From the NCBI GenBank assembly GCA_027579435.1, contig JANBPK010001216.1, positions 1 to 64,000 on the forward strand: a stretch of 64,000 nt of DNA, written 5' to 3'. Source of the DNA: Candolleomyces eurysporus. Taxonomy: Eukaryota > Basidiomycota > Agaricomycetes > Agaricales > Psathyrellaceae. Made by a program: the position numbers and the translations under genes. The notes beneath the pieces are model-generated. The model worked only from the letters and a program-made list of their open reading frames with translations. It was not told where the DNA came from and did not search any database. Positions 45,015 through 55,890 of this stretch are shown in pieces (within the stretch, counting starts at the first letter, position 1; each line of letters opens with the position of its first letter).

Positions 45015-47227
45015 ATGATTCTTCCAGAAGACCGTACGTTATCTCACTGCCCCATTGCGGTGGGCAGTATTGCTGGAAGCAAGAGGGATGATACATATTT
45101 CTGGGACATGGTGACATTCTCTGTAAGTTGTCTAGTGATAGATAGGAGATCATAATTTTGAGAACTCATACCGCGGTCACGGTGATTACAGGTTGAGGGT
45201 TCACTCTTCAGAGTACCGCGATACCAGTTTATCGTCGGTTCGCAGTACTTTTATGCCGCATATTTGAATGCGCCGAGCAACCCATTATTGACATTAGACG
45301 ATCTTGCATCCAATGACGGAAGGAGCCAGTATTCGGAAGAATATGAAGAAGTGGAAGCTCCCGGGGGTTCTACTCCCACTGCTATCGATACACCCTCTGT
45401 CAATAGGGAGCCTTGGTGTGAGCGGGCGGTCGCCTTGGAGGGCGTCACTTCAGAGCAGTTCCGAACATTCCTGAAGCTCTTGTTTCCGATGTGAGTGCCT
45501 GTCTCTGATGCTTCAGCCAATTGGAGAACGACAGTGGCTGACGAATTCGAAAAAAAATACAGACATTTGACATCGACAACCGTCACTCTCACCAAACCTG
45601 AATGGTCATCCATCCTTACCCTTTCCACTCTCTGGCACTTCAACCACTTACGCGCACTAGCCATCCACCATCTCGATCAACCGTCCATTGATCCAATTGA
45701 GCTCATCCTGGTCGGCAGGAGTAATTTTGTCACCGAATGGGTTCTCAGAGGATACGAGGCTCTTGTTTTGAAAGATGAAGCGATAGAGGAGGACGAGAGC
45801 GAAATGATTGGGGACAAGACGAGTGTCAAGCTGTACATCATACGGCATGGTCTTGCTCGGCGTCTCAAGGAGCACGCGGAGCATGAAGCTCAGGTTGCGT
45901 TCGTCAGGGATCAATTTGCTAAAAGATTCGGAGCCGAGTTAGACGAGCTCAGGAGGGAGGAGGGTAGGCGAAGGATTAGAAGCGAGAACGATGAAGAGGG
46001 GGCCACAGGAGGAAATGGGACTTCGGAAGATCAATCCACTAGCAGGATGGATATGAAGGGTCATAGAGAGATGGGAACGCCCGACGCACAGTCTGAAAGA
46101 GAGACTGTCGTGTTCAACGGACCTGTGGGCATACCAACGCAGGGCAGCGACTCGGACGGAAACGAGAATGACGAAGAGGGTCAAGAAAGAAGAGATAAAG
46201 ATGGGAACGAGGCGAAGGAGTCAGGCATGGGCATAATCCACGGAGAGAGTGAACAAGGAGAGGGCCGAGGGGGGGGAGCAGANTAGGGAAGAGACAGGTG
46301 GAGGATGGCGGCAGAGAGGAGGCTGGAGCCAATATTATGCAGCCAGAGTCGAAGCCCGGAGAAGGCGAGAAAGAAAGCGGGATAAAGGGAGAAGTGCGGG
46401 CAGGCGGGGAGGATGAGGTCAACGAGACTGGCGAAGAGTATCAAGAAGGGAGAGATAAAGATGGGAACGAGGCGAAGGAGTCAGGCATGAGCATAATCCA
46501 CAGAGAGAGTGAACAAGGAGGGGGGGAGCAGATAGGGAAGGGACAGGTGGAGGATGGCAACGGAGAGGAGGCTGGAGCCAATATTACGCAGCTAGAGTCG
46601 AAGCCCGGAGAAGGCGAGAAAGAAAGCGGGATCAAGGGAGAAGTGCGGGCAGACGGGGAGGATGGGGTCAACAAGGAGGAAATCACGATTGGCAAGAAGC
46701 ATGCCGCAAGTACAACGTCAGAAATCAAGGAAGTGAGCACAGAGGAAGATGAACGCCAACGACTCAGACAAGAGAAGCTCGAGCGGAAGCGGGAGCGAAA
46801 GGAGAACCGCGCTGAAAGACGGAGACAGGAAGAGGATAAACGCAAGGAGGAGGAAAGTCAGGCGCCAGATCCAAAAGAAGACAGTAGTCGGGGTCTAACC
46901 GCAGAAGGCGAGCAAGAGAATCGAAAAAAAGCTGAAGAGCTGCGTGAACAGGCGGTACTGGAAGAACTGCATCGCGTACAGAAGGAGCTTTATTGTATCG
47001 ACGCTGAGAAACAGAAAGCTCAAGCGCGAGAAGAGCGTAGGAGAAGGTTGGCGAAAATCGAAGATCAGGAGAAAAAGAGACTCCAGCAAGAAGCGGAGGA
47101 AGCCAGGAAAAAAGAAGAGCTCGAAGTGTTGAAGAGGCAATGGAAAGCACAGGAGATGGAGGCACCAAAACTGCCTGGCGCGGCTGCGGTGCAGAGCTTG
47201 GTGGGACTTTTGCCCGGCTGGAAGTAG
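45015..47227 (+). CDS. BTB/POZ protein with tandem-repeat linker and coiled coil (BTB-4)
   Basis: Exons are 45015-45122, 45192-45490 and 45563-47227. Exon 1 ends DTYFWDMVTFS, exon 2 opens VEGSLFRVPRYQFIVGSQYF and carries an acidic insert (EEYEEVEAPGG) inside the BTB fold, and exon 3 opens IHLTSTTVTLTKPEW. A linker follows made of two copies of an 86-residue unit (about 46174-46433 and 46434-46690) with GNEAKESGM and ESKPGEGEKESGIKGEVRA. A coiled coil ends QSLVGLLPGWK. At about 46278-46285 a G run (8 where the second unit has 7) and an 'n' break the frame. Removing both restores one frame, so error is likely. Confidence 0.82.
46174..46690 (+). repeat. Two-unit tandem repeat of about 260 bp in BTB-4
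   Basis: AGAGATAAAGATGGGAACGA occurs at about 46191 and again 260 bases later, and similarity continues through the unit. 258 bp of real sequence is 86 codons, so the repeat keeps frame. Confidence 0.9.
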
Positions 47228-47466
47228 AAGAATTTCGAAGGGAGAGAAAGCCGGCGTTTTTACTACTAAGGCCCCATCTATTCATCGTACTACCTCCGAC
47301 ATTGAGATTCTTGCCAATATTGAATGATATTCGCTTTTTTGCCCACTGTCTTGGACAAGCCTCATGTCCCAATAGAAACCAGCAGTCAGAACTGGGTAAC
47401 GATGAGGTCTAGGAAGTAAATCAATCGAACCTTTTTCTCTTCCACGCTTCTCCATCGACCAGTACC

Positions 47467-47700
47467 ATGGATTGTTCCCGTATCGCAATACCTGCTTCCG
47501 TAGCAGCATTAGCTGCAATTCTAGCTTGTGACGCTGATCAGCATGATCCAGTGTACTATTGAGAAACAGTTCAATTGAAGGTAGCGTCGTAGCACTTGAC
47601 AAGAACAGCCACCGACCGTCGCTAGAACTCCGAGCTCATGCTTTATGCAGATCGATGATGGGTCCTGTTTAAGCTTCAGAGGTACCAAAGAACTTAAAAG
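47467..47700 (+). pseudogene. Fossil of a BTB-8-like gene
   Basis: ATG at 47467 opens a peptide ending CDADQHDPVYY, then a TGA where BTB-8 has the Trp codon of YYWETVQFK. After the old intron the bases resemble IDGHLFKLPRY in shifted form, and similarity stops near 47700, where repeat DNA begins. Confidence 0.7.
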
Positions 47701-48459
47701 GAGCCAGAATCTTGGCGAGTGCTCCCAACCCCCGGTCCACGGGTGTCAACTCCATGGGCCGCCTAAAGAGGATCAGGCGCTCATGCTCATTCCGATCTGC
47801 CGGTCGGTCAATCTCTGGTCTCAGTCCATCGCAAGACGGGAGGCAGCACTGTCAATCTTTGGAATCCATCTCACCTCTATAAGCTCACACAGGCACAGTG
47901 CATTGTGATCATGAATTGATTAACGCTACTAGCTATCTACTGGTCAAACCATATGCATTTCTTTATCTCGTTGAAGCGCTCACTCGCATCTGTCGGTCTT
48001 AAAAGCTTAAAGTTTGGGTCAAGTCTAATCATTGAGAGGTGTTTTTATGGTCCCGAGTGCATCGTGTTGGCTCGTTAATTCGAGCGTGTGAGCCAGAGGC
48101 TTGAAGTTCCCCGTCCCCAAACCTTACGGTTTGCACACAAAGGATTTGCATTGCGAGGCTCGGCTTAGTAAGTCAGTTGCGAGGAACGAACAAGTTTGGA
48201 GGTGAGCAAGAATAGAATAGAACCAGTGATTATGAGGAGAGGGGAGAGTAAAGGTATAAAGCTAGCCAACCGCACCCTCATTTGTTTCCTCGCAACGTTT
48301 GATACATTCAGTCACCCCCATTCAACACTGACAGTAGCTTATTGCTGGTCGACTAAGCTTGAGCTTTTCTCAAACACTTTCCTTCAAACTGCCTCTTTAT
48401 TTTCATCTTCTAACCTTCAACGGTCTTTAATTGTATTGTTCTTTGGAGTTCCGTTCACC
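47701..48459. other. Intergenic with a diverged repeat and the secreted-protein 2 promoter
   Basis: About 47935-48110 is a weak fourth copy of the repeat seen at 22.9, 30.9 and 38.2 kb (AAACCATATGCATTTCTTTA, TCGTTGAAGCGCTCACTCGC). 48200-48459 precedes the secreted-protein gene. No gene is seen. Confidence 0.55.
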
Positions 48460-48881
48460 ATGAAGTTGTCTGCTGCAGCTCTTACCATTCTCACTACGTT
48501 TCTCGCTTTCAAACTTGCTTTTGTCTCTGTGATCCCCATGCCTTCCGCCGAAGACGATATTGACCTTAGCGTCGAGATGCGGGACGTCGTAAGTCTGCTA
48601 TTTTGCTAGAAAGGCTAGGGATCTGACTGGTGGCACTTTTTCTAGGACAACGGAACCAAAGACGTCTGGGCGGGAGACGTCTACGTCCAACTGCTCGACG
48701 AAATCTATTCTCGAGGGGTGCGTATAATACACCTCTTCTTCCTTCCACATAACCGGGTTTCCGTTCAATATTATTACTGATATACACTCTCCCCTTTCAG
48801 ACGGACGACGACGACTTCCTTTTGTATGCCCATAGCCCAATGCTAATACTGGCCAAGAACGCTGGTACGAGGAAGCTTTGA
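48460..48881 (+). CDS. Small secreted-protein gene 2, 93 residues
   Basis: Exons 48460-48588, 48646-48717 and 48801-48881 join in phase. The protein opens MKLSAAALTILTTFLAFKLA, a signal peptide with a likely cleavage after the Ala/Val-rich run, then EDDIDLSVEMRDV, a segment DVYVQLLDEIYSRG and TDDDDFLLYAHSP, ending KNAGTRKL. It lacks the ANAIKKPQPGPSKP part of gene 1: shortly after its stop the DNA becomes a BTB pseudogene, so this copy seems cut short by rearrangement. Confidence 0.6.
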
Positions 48882-48949
48882 GCGATGAGTATGCGAAGAC
48901 GGGGATGGGCGGGAAGGGTCTCAAGCCCCTAGTTCCGCACGTCAGTTGA

Positions 48950-50360
48950 TAGCTGGTTCGCGCTACTTTGCTGAACGTACTTGAATGCGCCGAGCATTCC
49001 ATCATCAGCATTTGGTGATTTCGCATTGAACGACGGAAGAAGCGAGTATTCGGACGAAGCGGTGGAAACTTCCGGTGGTTCCACTCCCACTGCTACCTAC
49101 CCATCAATAGGGAGCCTCAGTTTGGACAGGTGATTGCCTTGGAGGGCGTCACTTCAGAGCAGTTCCGAACGTTCCTGAAACTCCTGTTTTCGATGTTAGT
49201 GCTCATCTAAAATCCTTCGGTCGATAATGGTATTGGCTGACAAATTCGAACAACGCAGTAGACATTCCACATCTGCGACCATCACTCTCTCCAAAAACCC
49301 GATGGCTCTCCATCCTCGCCCTCTCCACTCTCTGGCACTCCAACCACTTCCGCGCACTTGCCATCCACCATCTCGATCAGCAACTCAATGATCCTATCGA
49401 GCTCATTCTGGTTGGCAGGAGTAATCTTGTCACCAAGTGGGTTCTCAGAGGATATGAAGCTCTCGTTATGAAAGTTGAAGCGACAGAGGAGGAAGAGAGC
49501 AAAATGATAGGGGAAATGACAAACGTCAGGTTGTACATTATTCGGCATGGCCTTGCGCGACGTCTCAAAGGACTCAAGACCACACCAAAGAACAACGTCA
49601 GAACCAAGATTGGAGGAGGTGCCACTCATGCTACGTTCGTCAGGGAGCAGCTTGCCATGAAATTTCGGACTGAGTCAGAAGGGCTGGGGGAAGAGGAGGA
49701 TAGACGGAAAATTGTGAGCAAACAGGGTGAAGGTAGACTCACAGGAGGAAATGATCCCTCAGACGGCTAATCGACTGGCGAGACAGACACGAAGTATCAT
49801 GAGGGGATGGGAACGACCGAAGTACGCTGTGAAGAAGAGATAAACGCGCATTTCAAGCCTGCAGTTATATCGGAGCTGGGTGTCGAATCAGATGGGACTG
49901 GGAACGAGGAGACTTTTCGAAGGAAAAGAATGAGAGGATGGAGGGAACAAAATCATGCACAACCGAATTGGAGAGCAGAACCGAGGGGTGAAAGCTATTG
50001 GAGAGGCCGGCGAGAAGGATGGGGAACCTGACGGGGACAATACTGAGACCATCCAGCCAGAGGTAGTTTTGGGACGGTGTCAGAGAGCGACGGGGGATTG
50101 GGAGAGAATGAGCAAGCCATGCAGACAGGCGTAGAGAACACGCTCAACAAGGAAAAAAGCGCATTGGAGGTAGAGCGGGAATCTAAGGCGCGAGAAGAGC
50201 GTCAGAGGGCGTCAGCAAAATCGGACTTCAGGAGAAGCAGAGACTTGAATAAGAAGTGGGAGAAGCCAAGGAAAAACAGGAGCTCAAAATTTTGAGGAAA
50301 TTACAGAAGCTGGAGGCTCCAAAAACGACGGGAGGCTGCGGCAGGGAAGCGTCCTAGTCG
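48950..50360 (+). pseudogene. Decayed BTB-4/BTB-7-like gene (ψBTB-5)
   Basis: The similarity starts abruptly inside exon 2 (TYLNAPS...) with no exon 1. It includes VIALEGVTSEQFRTFLKLLF, an exon 3 start with a frameshift at the A run near 49297, then LSILALSTLWHSNHFRALAI and RLYIIRHGLARRLKG, a stop at about 49769, and coiled-coil scraps (KAREERQRASAK) in other frames. The missing 5' end coincides with the end of secreted-protein gene 2. Confidence 0.82.
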
Positions 50361-50750
50361 ACGGCAGTGAGGCTGCAGTTTTCGAAGGAAGACAGCATCT
50401 GTTCATCGTGCTGACCTTCCACATCGAAATCCTCATCTGTAGCAGTGCTTGGTTTCATACCTGATGTTGTGGAGCCTCGTGTCCCAGGTAATAGGCAATA
50501 GAGTCAGAATTGGGATACGGTGAGGGAAAGAGGCATTCCAATCCTGTTCTCCTCTTCTCGGAGCACACGCGCACGGTCCACTTCCAATTCGGGGTGCTGC
50601 CCCTATATTTCACCGGCGATCAAATAGAAAGTGCCAGAAACGCCGGGAGTGCTCTTCGTCGGTCTCTTCCACTAGCATGTCGAAGACGTTCGAAACCCCG
50701 TACTAAAAATAGTTTCTGTGGAACCAGCCTGGCATCAACTTCAACCTCTG

Positions 50751-50799
50751 GAAATTTCTTTGGCTTTCCAATTTTGCTCCCATGTTGGAAGGTATAAAA
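50751..50799 (+). promoter_or_regulatory. TATA box and heat-shock half-sites of HSP20-3
   Basis: TATAAAA is at 50793-50799, 117 bp before the ATG. GAA-at-TTC is at 50751-50758, followed by other TTTCC units. Further upstream, 50570-50700 is a block conserved with HSP20-1 and -2 (GGCGATCAAAT, GAAAGTGCCAGAAACGCC). Confidence 0.65.
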
Positions 50800-50915
50800 G
50801 GCCTCAAGCTTTTATCGACCTTAATCCTCAAAATCAAACGTCGACAACAACCCTCGAGCTAACCCTCAAAAAGTAAACACATCTTCTACGCTACTCCCGA
50901 CACTACCAACCAACA

Positions 50916-51452
50916 ATGTCCAACGTTTTCTTCTATGAACCTTTCTACGACATTGACCGTATCTTCGACGAAGCTTTCGGACTCCGTCGACCTATTTCGA
51001 ACGGAAACGGGGGTCAACTTCAACGTCAAGGAACGAGTGAGGGAGGCGATGGTGCAGTCAGGCATTTCAAGCCTAGGTAAGCTTCTGACTCATTCTCAAT
51101 GCTTACACCCTCACCTCTAACGACCGCTTACAGAATGGATCTGCACGAGGACGCCGAGAAGAACCTCGTAACCGCCTCCTTCGAGCTCCCAGGCCTCAAG
51201 AAAGAGGACATCAGCATTGATGTTCATGACGGCCGTCTCACTGTCTCAGCTGAGAGCAAGCTCTCGTCCGAGCACAACGAGAACGGATATGCTGTTCGGG
51301 AGCGGAGGTATGGCAAACTGTCGAGGACGCTTCAACTGCCTCAGGGTTTGAAGGAAGAAGAGATCAAGGCTTCGGTGGAGAATGGTGTTCTGACCGTTAC
51401 CTTCCCTAAATCGACGCCTGAGTTGGCGCCGAAGAAGATTGCGATCTCGTAA
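50916..51452 (+). CDS. Small heat-shock protein HSP20 (copy 3)
   Basis: Exons 50916-51076 and 51134-51452 have the same sizes as copies 1 and 2 and give 159 residues. It starts MSNVFFYEPFYDIDRIFDEA. The alpha-crystallin domain differs at a few sites (NLVTASFELPG, VHDGRLTVS, VENGVLTV, KKIAIS). It is intact and carries its own TATA box. It lies between a BTB pseudogene and BTB-6. Confidence 0.93.
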
Positions 51453-52039
51453 AGGATCCCCTTGCTATTTCCCTAGGCCTTACATCCTGTTTGACTCCTT
51501 CCCGTTTGAATGCTCTTTTTGTCATTTGCGACTGTAATTCTATGAAAATTATTTGCTAAGCTATTGATAGTCCGTTCATCTATCGTAATATCACTATCCT
51601 TGAAAGTAATTACAACTTATGATTGTCCTGAATTGCAGCAGAATGGAAAGCGCCCGAGATTGCCTTGTTGTGATGCCGAAGAGTTCACTAGTTTCCTTTG
51701 CAGATACATCGACTCTCCCCTCGATCGGATTGCTTACTGGCACATGTTCAAGCTTACATGCCGATACCTATTTGCCGATACCTATCGAGATCCCCTTCAA
51801 TTTGATGATTGCTTTGGTGCCTCGTGTATAGGCCTCATTGCATGCGGCCTTGACGTCGTTGGCCCCGTGATCGAACCACTAGAAGGAACCGAATCAGGGC
51901 TACGTTGGGGGATCCGAAGGTGATGAATCGAGGTAACTTCACCCTCTCTTTCCTCCTTCTCAATTGACTGTTGCATCGCAATTCTCTGGTCTCCCATCCT
52001 CTATATCTGCTATTCGTTGGCGCCCATCCGACAAAAAGC
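51453..52039. other. Intergenic, possible gene scrap
   Basis: An open frame of about 119 codons (51564-51923) shows no domain and no good start context. I see no supported gene. The last part is the BTB-6 promoter. Confidence 0.45.
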
Positions 52040-53138
52040 ATGACCCTAGTCGAATTGCCATCATCTGTGCGTCCAAAAGACGATGAATTCTATTGGGATA
52101 ACGTGTGCTTCTCTGTGAGTAGGATTTATGTTGTCTTGCGAGTCTATTCACAAATCTGGACCCGCCAGGTTGAGGATCGGCTATTCAAAGTGCCTCGATA
52201 CCACTTGGTCGTCGGGTCTGAGCACTTCGCCCAAAAATACAATCTATGCCCAGCGGGGCTCCAATCCGACGACGAAGCAACGGATCCAGATACTACTGTA
52301 GTTCTAGAAGGCGTAACAGCTGCAGAGTTCCGAACTTTCTTGAGGCTCTGTTTCCCTAGGTGCGTAAACTTATTGTCGAGAGGTCGAGCCACCGCCTCAA
52401 CACGCCAACTTCTTCCTGGCTTCGATTTCTAGGCACTCGACTTCGACACCCTCTTCTTTCACCAAGCCGGAATGGCTCACCATTCTAAAACTTGCAACGC
52501 TCTGGTACTTTCTCGATTTCCGAGCACTCGCTATTCAACATCTGAGCGGGCAACTCATTGATCCAATCGAGTCGATTAGCGTCGGAAGGGAAATGTATGT
52601 GCCAGCATGGGTGGAAAGGGGTTTCGCGGCCCTCATTACAAAGAAGGGGCTTATCAGCAACGAAGACAGCGAGAAAATTGGTTACAAAACGGCCGTAAAC
52701 CTCTACATCGTCCGACAATCCACTGCCAACTTCGATGCATTCGACGATATTAAACGCCAAATTGATAACACACCTGTGCTTGTAGAGGAGCTCTGTCTCC
52801 TTGAAGCGGAGGCATCGCAGCGCCAAAGGACCCGAAAGGAGTCGGATGGAAGTGACCTTTTATATGGACAGGTGGAGGAATCCACCGTTCATCAGTCCGA
52901 GGTTGAAGGATACGGAGTCTCGGGAGCCATGCAACCACCGTTGAGAAAAGATGAAGACCACGCAAATTCACGGCAAGCGGAAGCTCGCGAGGAGTTGCGT
53001 AAGGCGCAAGCGGAACTGGGCAGCCTTCCTGCGGTCAGAAGCGGCGGCGGCAGGACAGCAATGGCGCATGCTGTGAACTTGCTTATGCGAATCAACATCT
53101 TGAAAGAGCTTTTGGAAAGGGAGGAGGGGAAAAACTGA
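52040..53138 (+). CDS. BTB/POZ domain protein (BTB-6), 323 residues
   Basis: Exons 52040-52114, 52169-52359 and 52433-53138. Exon 1 is short and ends DEFYWDNVCFS; exon 2 opens VEDRLFKVPRYHLVVGSEHF and ends TFLRLCFP; exon 3 opens RHSTSTPSSFTKPEW. The helical part has GREMYVPAWV and KIGYKTAVNLYIVRQ. Unlike its neighbours it has almost no Glu-rich coiled coil. The tail is a short region with EAREELRKAQAELGS and a final amphipathic helix. The frame is intact. Confidence 0.85.
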
Positions 53139-53500
53139 TGTACGATATGTGGAACTGTGGGCACAGCGAACGCAGTCCGCCTGACTCGTGGGGTGGCCCA
53201 GGCGCTTCTTTCACTTGTATAAACCATTTATCAGTACGGCGTGGACCTGCATCAATAGTGTAGCCGATTACACTCATTTTCAACCATCCGAGAAGGTGAT
53301 AGGCCTCGTTCCAAGCTTCGTGGTTGCTCCATTTCCCAATGCCAGCTCGTGTGCGCAGCAAGCAGGTATTCCTCGTGTTGCATTTTATCACTCGCAGTCG
53401 TCTTTTGGTCAACCACATCCTAATTCCCCACGACTTCAAATTCTACGCTGATTCTTACTCTCTCGCACCCAAGCCTCGAACTTAAAATTTGGGACTCGTA
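53139..53500 (+). promoter_or_regulatory. Upstream region of BTB-7
   Basis: Shares 53295-53440 with the region before BTB-4. No gene is seen. Confidence 0.5.
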
Positions 53501-55637
53501 ATGATTCTTCCACCAGAGCCACAGCGCGCGTCATCTCCCCGCCTCAAGCCTGTGGACGATACTGCAGGAAGCAAGAGGGATGATACGTATTTCTGGGACA
53601 TGGTGACATTCTCCGTAAGTCGCCTGGTCATCGGTCGGGGGATCAGAAATCCGAGAGCTCATACCGCGGTTCCACCGACAGGTTGAGGGTTTCCTCTTCA
53701 GAGTCCCACGATACCAGTTTACCAACAACTCGCAGTACTTCGCTGCAGCATATTTGAATGGGCAGAGCAGTTTAATATCAACGTTGGAGGATCTGGCATG
53801 GAATGACGGGAGGAGCGAGATTTCGGACGACTATGAAGCTGTCGAAGCTCCCAACGGTTCCACTCCCACTGCTATCGATACACCCACTGATAGGGAACCT
53901 TAATTTGACCGAGTGATTGCCTTGGAGGACGTCACTTCAGCGCAGTTTCGGGCATTCCTGAAGCTCCTGTTTCCTATGTGAGTGCATGTTACAATCCTTC
54001 GAGCTTTGGGAGTGGCTGACGAATTTGGAATTACGCGTTAGACACTCTACATCCACGACCCTCACGCTGTCCAAAATAGAATGGCTGTCCATCCTCGCCC
54101 TCTCCACGACATGGCACTTTGATCATTTCCGCGCCCTCGCTATCCACCATCTCGGTCAAGAACTCACCGACCCTATTGAATTAGTCCGTGTTGGAAGAGA
54201 TAGTTTCGTCCCTGAGTGGGTTCTCAGGGGATACGAGGCTCTTGTTATGAAAGATGAAGCGATAGAAGAAGACCAAAGTGATATGATTGGCGACAGAGCT
54301 AGCGTCAAGTTGTATATCATTCGACATGGCCTTGCACGACGTCTGAAAGAGCTCGAGGACACAGCGAAAGGTGACGTCGAAAGCGGGATTGAGGAGCATT
54401 CCACGCACGCTGCGTTCGTCAGGGACCAGCTCAATATGAAATTCCGAGCCGAGTTCGAAGATCTGAATAGGGGACAGCTTAGAGGGAGAATCGCGGGCGG
54501 GATAGGTACCCCAAGAGGAAACCATTTTTCAGATGGTCAAACTGAGCGATACAGTCCTTTAGACAGTCAAATCGGAGGGAACGAGCCTTCACACGATCAA
54601 TTGACTAGCGAGACCGACGCAGAGCGACAAGGAGAAGTAGAAACACCTGAAGAGCGCTCGGAAAAATCAGCAGGTTTACCGGAGCTGGGCATCGAGTCAG
54701 GTGGAAACGTGAACGAGGGAAATATATCAATGGATAAGGACGAGACAAACATAGAAAAGGATTCAGGTGGGGACACAACCGAACTAGAGATTGTACAAGA
54801 AGAGGGCGTGAAGGTCGAAGCGGGTCAGGCGAAAGATGAGAAGGGTGACTCCGACGAGGGTAATGCCAAGATTACACAGGCAGAATCGGATTTTGGGAAG
54901 TCATTAGGATTCGACATAGCAGCAGCTGAGGACGAGGTCAACGATTGGGAAAGTATTATTGGGAAGGAGACCGATGGACAGGATACCTCCACGAGTAGGG
55001 AGTCGGAAATCCAAGAATCGAGCACAGAGGAGAACGAACGCCAACGACAGAAGCTCGAGCGGAAGCATGAGCGAAGAATGAAAATCGAAAGACGGCGACA
55101 AGAGGAGAAACGCACGAAAGACCAAGATCAAATGCCGGACGAAAAAGCTCAGCAAATTCAAAACGCAGAAGAGGAGCAACAGAAACGGAAAAAGGCAGAA
55201 GAATTGCGTGAACAAGCGGTACTGGAAGAGCTGCATCGCGTACAGGAGGAGCTTCATCGTGTTGACGCTGAGAAACAGAAGATTCAGGCTCTGGAGGACA
55301 AGCGGGAAGCGAAGGCACGAGAAGAGCATCGGCTGATGTTGGCGAAGGTAGCAGATCAGTTGAGGAGGCAGCAAGCAGCGGAGGAGTCTGAGCGCAAAAA
55401 GGAGCTCGAAGCTTTGAGGAGACACCGAGAGATCGAAGCGTCGTGGAGACAGCAAGAGCTCGAATCGTTGAAGCGGTACCAAGAAATCGAAGCGCTGGGG
55501 AGACGGTTTAAACAGGGGTTACAAGCATGGAGAAGAGGAGTTGGACGCCTTGAAAAAAAAAAGAGGCTGCAGCAGTGAAACGTCCTGGCGAAGCAGCAGT
55601 ACAGACCCTAGTGGGACTTTGGCCGACCTGGAAATAG
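53501..55637 (+). pseudogene. BTB/POZ coiled-coil gene (BTB-7) with a nonsense codon in exon 2
   Basis: Exons are 53501-53614, 53682-53988 and 54042 onward, colinear with BTB-4. Exon 1 ends DTYFWDMVTFS; exon 2 opens VEGFLFRVPRYQFTNNSQYF. At 53901-53903 a TAA stands in frame after TPTDREP, where BTB-4 has TGG and ψBTB-5 CAG. It is not in a homopolymer. Exon 3 keeps a very long open frame (to 55578) with the BTB-flanking helices, an acidic linker and a coiled coil (EELREQAVLEELHRVQEELH). A run of ten A at about 55551-55560 shifts the end; one A fewer would give the BTB-4-like end LVGLWPTWK at 55637. The copy is either newly dead, or the stop is bypassed by unseen splicing. Confidence 0.8.
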
Positions 55638-55890
55638 ATTAGATGACCCTTGAGGGTAGTGTCGTCACGGCTGCAAAGCCATACCTAAATGCTGTACTGA
55701 CCTCGATGTTTAACTATGCTTGCTCTTGTGACCAGTGTTTTGAAGAAACCTCGTTGCCGGCCTGGTGCACTAAACAAAATCAATAAGATCAGAATCGGGC
55801 TGACAGTAAGGGCATGAGGCAAATTGACTGAACCTTGTGCTCCCCCATTCTTCTCCATCAACCAGTGTTACATACCGTTCTCATATCGCA

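Noticed and set aside
47282..47602. 106-codon minus-strand ORF
   Set aside because: Antisense to the BTB-8-like fossil and its upstream region.
51564..51923. 119-codon ORF between HSP20-3 and BTB-6
   Set aside because: No domain, no homology to other parts of the window, unconvincing start.
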